Shown piece after piece: positions 1-9,593 of a DNA stretch of 64,000 nt. Made by a program: the position numbers and the translations under genes. Each line of letters starts with the position of its first letter. The stretch's first letter is position 1. The notes below the pieces were generated by a model. The model was not told the origin of the DNA and did not search any database. It saw only the letters and a list, made by a program, of their open reading frames with translations. The stretch is taken from NCBI GenBank assembly GCA_028386065.3, contig JAKUCV010007524.1:31849-95848 (forward strand), read 5' to 3'. Source of the stretch: Turnera subulata (lineage: Eukaryota; Streptophyta; Magnoliopsida; Malpighiales; Passifloraceae).

Positions 1-1397
1 AAAAATCACAAGTGATTTGTCATGGAGAGCAGATAGGGAAAATATAGCATGCTCGCTCCATCTGTTCTTCTGTTTTTTACTCATTGTGGAGGATTAATTA
101 ATACATTGTAAGTCGAAACGCAGGGACTAGGAATGTCAATGCAAGGTTGTTAAGATAGGTAAGCATTTGTTGACCCGCTGACGATTATGAACAAACCAAT
201 TAACTGATTAAGTTACAACAGCAAAATACAAAAAAATCGTTAATTACCTGCCACAAGCTGCACCCTGGTATCCCAAATAGTAGATAACGTTGGCAAATAA
301 AATTTTAAATGTTCATCGTTAACGATTAGTTATTTTAGGCGTATCTGGTAGAAGTTTTAGTTGAAACCTTAAGTCGTAGCCCAAAAAAAATCAAAGTCTC
401 CCTCCCTCCTGGTTTCTTTTTTCTAATTAACTTTCTAGGAATTGTAATTTTTTTTCAAATTAATTGTGGTTATTAAAATCCAAAATAGTAATGATTACTT
501 CATTTTTAAAATATTACGTGCATTAGTAAGTAATATATAAGTAGAAATATTTTACATTTGATAAATAATTATTTAAAAGAAAAATAATATAGTGAAATGA
601 CATTATTATTCTTAAAATCTAGATTACTTTTGCTATTATATGATTGTATGCGTGTAAAAACCTTAAACCACACTCAAAACTGAACCGGAGGGAATATATT
701 TGTTTATGCTTCGACGAGACTTAATATTTGCATATTTAGGAAGGCAAATCTAAGTAAATGTTGGAACTTGGAAATAGATGCGTTTGAATATGATTGGTTA
801 GGTTAAACATCACGTCATGTATGAAGGGTTAATACTTGGTGTAAATGAATGTATGTTTGAGAAGTAGTTTACTTTTTTGGTAGAACAGTAGTTTTTTCAT
901 GTTAGTGCAAGAATACGTAAGCAATCTTTCCATGGCGACGGGTGGTGATGGGCACCTGATGGCGCTCATTTTTATGACATACCGAACTTGCGCGATTTCT
1001 TCATCCATTCCAAAGATAGAGGTCATTTGAAGATAATGTTATCCATTATGAATGCTGTAATTTAAAGATTCTATTTATTTTTGAATCTCAAATTGGGTAG
1101 ACTGTATTCATGTTGGAATCTATTAATCACTCGGCTTTGTAAATTAAGCCACCTTAATAGAAAAAGGGGGAAGGAAGTTTATTTTCTTTGCTTGCAAGCC
1201 ACAACATTGATCTAAACAAACTTTAGACTTACTTATGTCTTGATAAATTTACATGTTGTTGTCATTGTTTTTTTTCTAATTTTTTCTTTTTATGAAAGTT
1301 GTTGTTCGTTATCTATCCCTTCTTGATTCCCGTAGGATGACTCAAATCTGTGTCACTTGGTTGATGTAGATAATTTTGTTTGTTAGAATTTAACCTA
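1..1397. other. AT-rich intergenic DNA, no gene seen
   Basis: No reading frame here looks coding. The only open frame of note, about 65 codons on the minus strand at 829-1026, has no recognisable domain. A degenerate MITE-like stretch is listed separately at 398-694. Otherwise the stretch is AT-rich DNA with homopolymer runs. Confidence 0.5.
398..694. mobile_element. Possible degenerate Stowaway-like MITE
   Basis: The left edge begins ctccctccctcc and the right edge ends ccggagggaa, which gives the inverted CTCCCTCCG-type ends of plant Stowaway (Tc1/mariner) MITEs. The interior is AT-rich and about 300 bp long, as usual for the family. A TA follows the right end (695-696) but no matching TA precedes the left end, and the internal TIR match is weak. 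The assignment is tentative. Confidence 0.35.
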
Positions 1398-1406
1398 TTT
1401 AATTAA

Positions 1407-2552
1407 GGTGAATGATTCGGTGCTGCCCCTTGATGGGTATGCACAGTACATACCCCACGTGGCGAATTCTTATAGGGCCACATGGCATATTTTTTTCTAT
1501 CTTGGAAAATTGAAAAATATTTTTAATAAATATTATTCTTATTTATGAAGTCCCTTAAGTTTTAAAGATTGTTAAATATATCCTAATTTACACCTACCTC
1601 TTAACGGAACAACTCCCTGTTTCAAACATTTAAAACAAAATCAAGCTCTGTTTGAATCCCTAATTCCTAAATCCCCTCTCCTCTATACTAAAGCAATCAA
1701 CTCAACACCCACGAGATAAACCAAATCCCTAACTCCAAAAATAAAATTAAAATCCCTAGCACCTATTCCTCAATATCCTCTTCCCTTTCCTCGCTTATAA
1801 GAAGCTATACTCCAACAACAACCAGAGTTGCCTGAAATCATAAAAGGAGTATAATTTTTACAATAAAAATAGTACCAACAAGACCCCATCTTCTTCTCCC
1901 CCTTCTTTCACTTGTGCTTAAAAGACAAACAGAACCCACTTCATATTCCAACCGAGGCACCATAAGGAAGCCACCTTTAGGCGGCCAGATGCTCAAAGCT
2001 TGCATTTTTGTGACGAATTCAGCAGCGAAGAGAAAAACCCAGGTGCAAAATCATGCTAAAGAACAAGAAAACATGCTACCCCCCCTCATTCTAGAAGCTC
2101 CACAACAGTATCTACCTCACATACAATAGAAAGAACAAGAACTGCAAAACCAAATTCCTCACGAAGGGAGGAAAGGAAGAGGATATTGAGGAGTAGGTGC
2201 CAGGGATTTCAACTTTTATTTTTGGAGCTAGGGATTTGGTTTATCTCGTGGGTATTGAGTTGATTGTTTTAGTATAGAGGAAAGGGGATTTAGGAATTAT
2301 AGATTGAAACAGAGCTTCATTTTGATTTAAATGTTTAACAGGGAGTTGTTCCGTTAAGAGCTAGGTGTGAATTAGGATATATTTAACAATCTTTAAAACT
2401 TAAGGGACTTCATAAATAAGAATAATATTTATTAAAAATATTTTTCAATTTTCCAAGGTGGAAAAGAATATACCATGTGGCCCTATAAGAATTTGCCACG
2501 TAGGGTATGTACTGGTGCATATCCATCAATGGGCAGCACCGAATCATTCACC
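1407..2552. mobile_element. Non-autonomous Mutator-like element, 1.15 kb, long TIRs
   Basis: The ends are inverted copies starting ggtgaatgattcggtgctg, and the inverted match runs about 390 bp inward on each side (about 1407-1800 and 2160-2552). The element is flanked by the 9 bp direct repeat tttaattaa at 1398-1406 and 2553-2561. A 9 bp target duplication with TIRs of several hundred bp is the hallmark of MULEs. The unique centre (about 1800-2160) has an open frame at 1914-2129 that I do not recognise, and there is no transposase. Because the arms are almost the whole element, its transcript would fold into a long hairpin. Confidence 0.85.
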
Positions 2553-2681
2553 TTTAATTAAACATCTCACTTTCACACCAACAATCCACTTAGCTATTCC
2601 AAAAAAGAAAAAAACACTCTTATCGGAAAGAGAAGGTAGAAAAAAAAAATGATAAATGACAGGCTGAAGTCCTATCAAAGC

Positions 2682-2834
2682 GACGTCATTTAGAGGAAAA
2701 AGCTTAGTAAACGACGTCGTCTTTTGAAGTCAACCATCAGGCTCGATCAAGATAAAACCGTCCGCACAATCAACGGTGTGATCGCCCGCCAAGCAAAGCC
2801 CAAAAATAACAAAACCATTCTCCACCACGTGTCA
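2682..2834 (+). promoter_or_regulatory. ACGT-core motifs upstream of the Rossmann-protein gene
   Basis: A palindromic G-box CACGTG lies at 2826-2831 inside ccacgtgtca, about 230 bp before the start codon at 3063. Further upstream are gacgtcat (2682-2689) and a second acgtcgtc block near 2713. ACGT cores bind bZIP and bHLH factors and are common in promoters of light-regulated plastid-protein genes. The motifs are visible; their use here is inferred. Confidence 0.4.
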
Positions 2835-3062
2835 TCCTATTAGCAGATCAAAATAAGACATCTCCAGAAGCTGATCTTCCCCATCTGTCTCCTTGATCCT
2901 CTGCACCCAAACCGAGCACAAGCAGAAAAACACAACAGCATTAAATATACATAAAAACCAAAAAAAAGAAAAGAAATTAAAGTCTCCCATTTCGAGAGAA
3001 TCCAATCACCATCATCTCCAAAAGTCCATACCGTCCTGTAATGTTATAACACACAAAATATA

Positions 3063-5720
3063 ATGGGAACCATTTCCGTGTGGAGTAGTACTTGTCCATT
3101 TAACACCTCTATTGTTGTTGTTTCTAATAAGCTCTCTCCTCTACAAAGCTCTTTCCCATTTCTGCCTTTGCACAGAAACAACTCAACAACCAATACCAGA
3201 CTACTAAGGTTTTCCACTTCTTTATCTTCATCGTCAATGGCCACTCCTCTTCAAGTCTCTGCATCCTCTGTTATTGGTACTTTTTTTATGTGTTGGGTAC
3301 TTGGTGTTATTTTCTGGGTGTGTTTTGTTTTGTTTATATTGCGATTCTCTTGGTTGTTGGACTTGAAAAAGGTGCAACGAATAAGGAGAAAGGGAATGCT
3401 TCTTCTGGTGCTGTGGGCGAGAATGATCTGTTGATTGTGGGGCCTGGTGTTCTTGGTCGTTTGGTGGCAGAGAAATGGCGCCAGGTAGTGTTTTTGAATT
3501 ATACGACTTTATGGTTTTGGTGTTATTGAAAGGTTGACTTTGCTGCAGCTATTGAACTGATTGTGTTGTAAAGTTGGAAACTTTGCCGTCATGTACATGG
3601 GCTGCAAAAGATTAGTGGTGCTTCTGGTTTTGACTTGCTTGAAATTGATGTCTTTTTCTTAGTCTGAATATCTGGAGAATTAAAGGTTGTTTTGTTGTTC
3701 AATAGGAACATCCAGATTGCCAGATTTATGGGCAGACAGTGACTACAGATCACCATGAGGAATTGATCAATATGGGCATCAATCCATCCTTGAAAGGGGT
3801 TCAATCAGCTAATCGGTATCCTTACGTCATTTTCTGCGCCCCTCCCTCTCGAAGCTCAGATTATCCCGGTGATGTCAGGTAATCAATATGAGAATAGTTG
3901 TTTCTCGATGGTTGTTGATGTATTCGAGAATATTGTTGTTGTGTAAAAGCAGATAGAATTTGGTCTTGGTGAATCTTCATTCTGTCGGGGGAACTTCACA
4001 GATTGATTTTATAGTAGTTCTTTCGTGGTCGAGTATGGGAAACAACTTCTTGTTTTTTTATTCCTTCACAGCTTACATTTTCATTTTCTTATTTGTGCAT
4101 TGAATCTGAGCTGCTTGTCTCAACTGGGCAATCTTTTGTATGGATTACTTGAGTTAGGTAGTCAACGTAGGAAAAGTATAGATATATGATTGATATGCTC
4201 GATTTCCCTTCTTGTATACGGTTGTTCCTGATCATGGACGACGCAGGGATGCTGCTTTGAGCTGGAATGGGGAAGGTGGTTTCTTGTTTACTTCGAGCTC
4301 TGCACCATACGATCGCTTTGACAATGGACCATGCAATGAGGTGATATTCTAGAGTGATATATTATATACTTCTAACATAACTTGGATTACATTCTGGTAA
4401 TATCACTTATCTGCCTTTATCTCTTGGCTCAGATTAGGATTTCTATTTTCCCTTGCCCATGTTTGAGATGCAAACTCGTCTTTTAAATGCATTCTGTCAT
4501 TTGGTTCAAAGTTATGTCAAATGGGAGACTCCTTTGTCTTCTCCATTCATGCGTATAATCCGACTTATGAAGCATTTCTATCCTTCTTGTAGAATCTCAT
4601 TATGCTTTTGTGCAGGACTCTCCAATTGTTCCGATGGGGAGGAGCCCCAGAACAGACGTCCTTCTAAAAGCAGAGAAGGTGGTGCTGGAGAGTGGTGGTT
4701 CTGTTGTTAGATTGGCGGGACTCTATATATCCTTTTTTAGATAGTGAGAGTTATGTAAAACTAAAGTTAGGTTTAGGACTGTGTGATAGGTTTTGACTTT
4801 TCATGAACTTTCCCTTTACTGGCTATACAAAGCAGATAGAGGTGCCCATACTTACTGGCTGCAGAAGGGGACGGTTGACGTTCGTCCAGACCATATCCTG
4901 AATCTCATTCACTATGAGGTGAAGGCTTAATTCTTCTCCTTTCATCACTTCTACTGTGTGTCCCCTATGCATCAAGTTTTTCATTTGTTCTTATCCGGCT
5001 GTTAGCTTTGCATCCATAAGCTTATATAATCCAATGATATTTTCATTTTTGGATCATCTAGAATTCTCAAGATGGTAATTGATTCTTCATTACTTACGTT
5101 TGATCTTTCTCTCATTATATGTTCCCTATCCCATGATTAGGTCTTGTGATGTTCTGCTATAAAGTTGGCATTTCTTTTATCTTATGTTTTCCTTTAATAG
5201 GATGCTGCTTCCCTAGCCATTGCAATCTTGAAGAAAAAGTTCCGAGGTCGAATTTTTTTAGGCTGTGACAATCATCCAGTATCAAGGTACGATAAGTGTG
5301 GAAAATTTGAGGTTCTGGACAGGAAAGTGAAATTTCACATCTAACTGGCTCTCTTTTGATGGGGTTTTCTGTACGCACGTTGCAGGCAGGAAGTGATGGA
5401 CTTGGTTGCTAAAAGTGGGAAATTCAGCAAAAAGTTTGAGGGCTTTACAGGCAAGCTCTTTTTTGTTGCATGACAAATTGTGGTCCAGATCAAGGACCTA
5501 CCAGTTTGACTACTTCTGTTACTTGCCATTTCCTTGTTAAATTGCCTAGGTCTGAAGAACTTAATTTGGCATTTATTCGCAGAACTTTCACTTAGCCATT
5601 GTTAATGCAGGAACCAGTGATCCTTTAGGTAAGAAGCTAGACAACACAAAGACTCGCGAAGAAGTCGGTTGGGAACCAAAATACCGCAGTTTCGCCCATT
5701 TTCTTGGGGTCTCTGAATAA
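3063..5720 (+). CDS. NAD(P)-binding Rossmann-fold protein, chloroplast type (At1g19690-like)
   Basis: Nine exons: 3063-3276, 3372-3484, 3706-3878, 4247-4340, 4616-4726, 4829-4918, 5201-5286, 5386-5450, 5611-5720. All phases join, giving 351 residues and a TAA stop. The first 65 or so residues are rich in Ser, Thr and Asn and lack acidic residues, as in a plastid transit peptide. The dinucleotide loop GPGVLG sits at residues 95-100 after a hydrophobic strand, so this is an extended-SDR/epimerase-like Rossmann protein. I place it with the uncharacterised plant family typified by Arabidopsis At1g19690, from memory of the fold and motifs; the substrate is unknown. Intron 5 (4727-4828) has AT-AC ends with a U12 donor, and intron 8 (5451-5610) starts with GC. 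Both choices are forced by frame and protein continuity. No neighbour suggests a pathway. Confidence 0.85.
4727..4828 (+). other. Candidate U12-type AT-AC intron (intron 5)
   Basis: The intron begins ATATCCTTTT, which matches the AT-AC U12 donor consensus, and ends in AC. TCCCTTTACT near the 3' end resembles the U12 branch site, with its A (4818) about 10 nt from the splice site. The flanking exons join in frame between Tyr and Lys (GLY|KADRGAH). Reading straight through hits a TAG at 4738, and no GT donor nearby restores the frame. Confidence 0.75.
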
Positions 5721-6530
5721 ATTATATGACCCAATAACTCACGGGAAGGACTATTTGGCGCAAAGAATACCTTCTACGGTGCTGCAGATCCCTCATGCAT
5801 TTGTTCATAAACCTTTTTCTGCTAATTCTTGATGCAGCACACGCTCAACTTGCACAGAATGACGTGAAATATCAAACTTTGGCAAATATCCTGTGTTCTC
5901 AATATATGTTACTCTTTAATCATAAATTATGTAACTTATGCAGGTGACCGTGTCCTTGTACATCCATTGATGTATGGTTTGGGATTTGAGAATACAACAT
6001 ATAAAGGCATTGATTGTGCAGAAGTACTTATATATTTATCGATTCTTTTCTTCCTGCTCCCCTTCTTTGGACGATAATTTGGTTAATGACGGGAAAACCG
6101 AAGTCCATAGTTGGAACTTGTCAATAGTATTTAGGTTCTTGAACGGGAGACTGATGCTTATCATTTGGAACTGAATTTCTGAGTGGTTTGATAATAGTGA
6201 CGAGGCTGCTTTAGCTTGTAACTTGAAAGGAAGATACTTTGTCCTACTACACCCAACTGAGGCAACGTCCCTGGATTCAGAGGATAATGAAAGCTGTACA
6301 GAGCAAATTAAAAAGAACCTCGAGTCTCATTGTTCTCTATTGGCAAAAACGTGTATTACCATGTGATAAGAACTAGGTAGCATAGGCACTCAGCAACAGT
6401 TTTAAGTCCTCAACAACACAAAATTGAAACATTTTTTCCTATCAGAATCACAAATTATCGATAATAATTCATTCCAATACATACAAAATACACGAACATC
6501 GACAACAAATACAAATAATGTCTGCTTTGC
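5721..6530. repeat. 3' flank of the Rossmann gene with a duplicated non-coding block
   Basis: About 335 bp (5790-6125) recur at about 12760-13092 with high identity, including the shared stretch gctaattcttgatgcagc and everything to gatgggaaaac/gacgggaaaac. No coding potential is conserved between the two copies. The block marks one edge of the duplicated unit that also carries the CASP-like and F-box genes. The rest of the interval is the 3' side of the minus-strand F-box gene. Confidence 0.6.
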
Positions 6531-6770
6531 TCAAGATTGTTTCTTTACATACATTATTATCGTTCCTGTGCTGTCTGCAAATAACAGAGGAAACACAAGA
6601 ACTACAGCAACCCGAAAGTAATCAATTTTATCTGTACAGCTACTATCTACAGACTCTACAGCCACAGTATGCACCATTAATCTCCATTGCCTCGACAACA
6701 TAGTAGTTAACGAGTAGAACCAGCACCGGAAATCTTCACTGCTAGAACCAATCCCAGGCAAGCAGAAGCC

Positions 6771-7734
6771 TTAACTAATAAGCTTAACACTGCTACATTT
6801 GCTACCGAGGGAGAAGATTTCAACACGCAACACTTCATGAATGACACCCCTGCGAAGCACAAGGAGTACATCAGCCCCGTTAGCAGTAGTCAGATCCGCC
6901 AGAGAAACCGAGCGAGAATGAAACTCATCCCTTAGTCGAAATCCAAAGAACCGCTGCCCTAGCTTCCACCATTTAACATTCACTCGCTTATCTGCAATTT
7001 TGCAAGAGACAAGTGCATCCATAACATCCTCGGGCTGCCAATCATAAACATTCGAACATTAAACACCACCAGCTGACAACTCAAGCTTTTGAATTGACAC
7101 ATTTCTAGAACGAAATTTAATCATTAGAACAAAAATAGATGTAAATGACGGGAAATGTATTTACCGGAACTTGGAGGTCTAATATGCAGTAGAGTAAGGC
7201 AACCAAGTTAAGGAGCACATTGTTGGTCGGTTTAAAAAGTAACATCTGTACATCTTTAAACGAGAATTGCCAAGAACACAAATTTTCAGTTAACACTTTA
7301 AGGTCCGCAAACTCTAGTGAACCGGACGAACACCGTCGTTTCACAAACTGAACCGCAGCATCTGCTTTGATGGCTATGTCTTCGTGTCTTGCCATGTACA
7401 AATCCCTCCATATCTAAGCCAACATAACAAAAAAAAAAAAATTCACAAAAATCAGAAAGAACCCATGTTACAGAATTGGATAATCTATACAATAACAAGA
7501 ATTACAAGGGATAACCATGTGGGTCGGATTAGGAGAGGGATCACTGAGAAGGGAAGGCCACCGGGTTGTGGTTAGTGACTCCCATATGTGATCAGACTTG
7601 CATAATTCCCTCCAGAACTGGGAGCAACCGCCTAGTGCACACACATCCTCTACCTGAAGAGAGGAGGCGATTGAGAGGACAATATCCAGAGGCAGGGAGT
7701 GTTCTATCAGATTATGCTGTGTTTGTTGTTCCAT
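6771..7734 (-). CDS. F-box protein, copy 1 (first intron missing)
   Basis: Three exons: 7734-7516, 7413-7165, 7034-6771, giving 243 residues. Residues 14-60 form an F-box, with LPLDIVLSIASSLQVEDVCA followed by FWRELCKSDHIWESL. The C-terminal region (SWQFSFKDVQMLLFKP, then a WWKLG-containing segment) is shared with copies 2 and 3 but is not a Kelch or LRR repeat. F-box proteins connect targets to SKP1-CUL1 ubiquitin ligases; the target is unknown. Copies 2 and 3 have an intron between LQ and VEDV (codons 26/27). Here the two halves are joined exactly, at 7653/7654. Splice sites at the remaining introns are canonical GT-AG. The frame is intact, so the gene is probably functional. Confidence 0.8.
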
Positions 7735-8539
7735 GATGTGCTGGGAAATAGGAATTGTATTGGGGATATAATTTAGTCAATAACCCATCAATTTGATTTT
7801 CCTCTGGGTAATAGAGTTTAGTTAGATTGAGTGTGATAAACTCAGAAACTGGCGTTGGATTATATATGACTTGCAGCTTGTATTGTTTGTGGTCATGGTT
7901 GTGGAGTCAATTTTGCATAGTCAATGAGGCTTTGGGTCAAAAACCCAAATAAATTGAATGTCGAGGGGATTGATTGGGTCAAGGCTCGAACATTGAACAA
8001 TTTAAAGCCCAATACTACTTAAATTCTCTCTTTTTTATCTCGCATTTTCAGGAAATGAGCCCTGCGTGGAAACTTTGTATAGACACGTCAAAAATCCATG
8101 GTTTTAGTTCAGGGAAAAGAAAAATCCATGGTTTGTAGCATTGAAAAGCTGGTTAGAATTAAGGTAGTGTTATTTACATTGGTAGTAGCACTGGAAGCTG
8201 CTGAGATTTATGCTCATTTTTTCTGTTGTTTGGGCTATGTTTTGAGAGTCAATATTAATTCGGGACAGTTTGTTCTGATTAAATGAAGTAAGAAATAGAG
8301 GCCGGCCGCAAATTGCAAGAAATAAAAAAACATAAGATGGTTTGACCAAGGAAATGCAGCATAGATATATAAACTCTTAATTTTGTGATTGGCTACTGTC
8401 TATGCTTTAATCTAAGTGTATATGGGTATAAGTCAAATGTCTACTGGAGTTAATAGTTAATTAGTTCAGAATTGCCAGTTGATAACACAAATTGAACTGC
8501 TATATGTGAAGGGTTCGGTTCCTTTCCTTTTCTCCCAAG
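7735..8539. other. Upstream of F-box copy 1, no gene seen
   Basis: AT-rich DNA. From about 8280 on it shows patchy similarity to the 3' flanks of the DRB copies near 20740 and 26100 (for example gcaaattgcaag). A 62-codon open frame at 8098-8286 has no domain and is not conserved in the paralogous blocks. Confidence 0.45.
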
Positions 8540-8690
8540 TCCATGGAGCCGAATCCGCTGAGCTGGGGCGTTGGGTATGAAGTATGAACTGTTGGTTCCG
8601 TTGAATTACCATGAAAATCTGCACACTCCATCGTAGTTCATGACTTCAGGAAGGCCTGAACTAGAATATGTAGGATGATTTCTTCTTGGT
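8540..8690 (-). pseudogene. DRB2-like remnant, C-terminal end only
   Basis: The stretch aligns with the last-exon 3' end of the intact DRB gene (about 26430-26570). Shared pieces include ggttccgttgaattaccatg and cctgaactagaat. Indels and substitutions destroy the frame, and no dsRNA-binding domain remains. It is the most decayed of three DRB copies and sits directly beyond F-box copy 1, the same gene order as in the other two units. It is therefore a duplication relic and not a gene. Confidence 0.55.
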
Positions 8691-8699
8691 GCATTATGC

Positions 8700-9590
8700 T
8701 TAAGAGAGATTGAACCGTCTTGGGTGGATTAATACCCTCCAGACCGATCTTGTGGTGTTGAATTCATGATTGTACAGTTTTACGCATCTAAAGTAAAATT
8801 TTGATAAGAAATCATGAGCAGAACCTGTGGGTCCTCACCTAGTATTTGCAATTCCATGAATACAAATTACATACTAGTAAAGAAGAGCTAGACCACAATT
8901 TCCATGAGCTATATTAATCACAAGTAATAATGAAATGTTCAGGTTCCTCTCGGTGGGAACACATAATAAATTGAAAGAACAGTTGGTGGATCATATATCA
9001 AATGAACAGAAAGAAGCGATGTACTGATCATCATCATCGTGAGTGATGAAAAGAGAGGTAAAATGTATTTATATGACTCAAGTCATAAAATTGGTGTAGG
9101 CCGCGGAGGCAGGCTATAAAATTGGTGCCTTCTACTATTCAGCATCTTAGATTGCCAAAGGGAATTGAACAATGAACAAGACAGTGAATAAAGGAAAATT
9201 AAAGAGGACTGTGTCACTTTTAAGTGTAGAATTGAATTCAACAATGTCATGGATATACAAATTAGTATGGTGTCTGCAATACATATATATTGCATGGAAG
9301 AAAAGTTAGAGATTGAAATATTACTATTAATTACCATCTCAGAGGCATTTTTCTGTAATTTGAATGAAGTTTAAATATCCGGTGCAATTTTGATTAATAT
9401 GAACTTATTTCTTATACATTACATCATTACTTAATAGTATTGCTTCTAAGTTGATACAATCCCATAAATACAAATTACAGAGAAAAAAGAGTTATACAAG
9501 ATACAATTTGCTACAGGAAAGACCTCCATAGTTAACATATAAAAGTTTAACACACATTATATATATATGTATCATGGTAACTAGTATAGT
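8700..9590. other. Spacer between the DRB relic and CASP-like A, no gene seen
   Basis: AT-rich, low-complexity DNA. The part from about 9470 to 9590 is the 3' flank of CASP-like A; it resembles the flanks of copies B and C (conserved pieces such as aaattacagag and agagttatac). Nothing else is recognisable. Confidence 0.4.
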
Positions 9591-9593
9591 TGT

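Noticed and set aside
829..1026. 65-codon open frame, minus strand
   Set aside because: No domain, no splice context, AT-rich surroundings; expected by chance.
1914..2129. Open frame in the centre of the first MULE
   Set aside because: Could be cargo, but I recognise no family and it has no supporting context.
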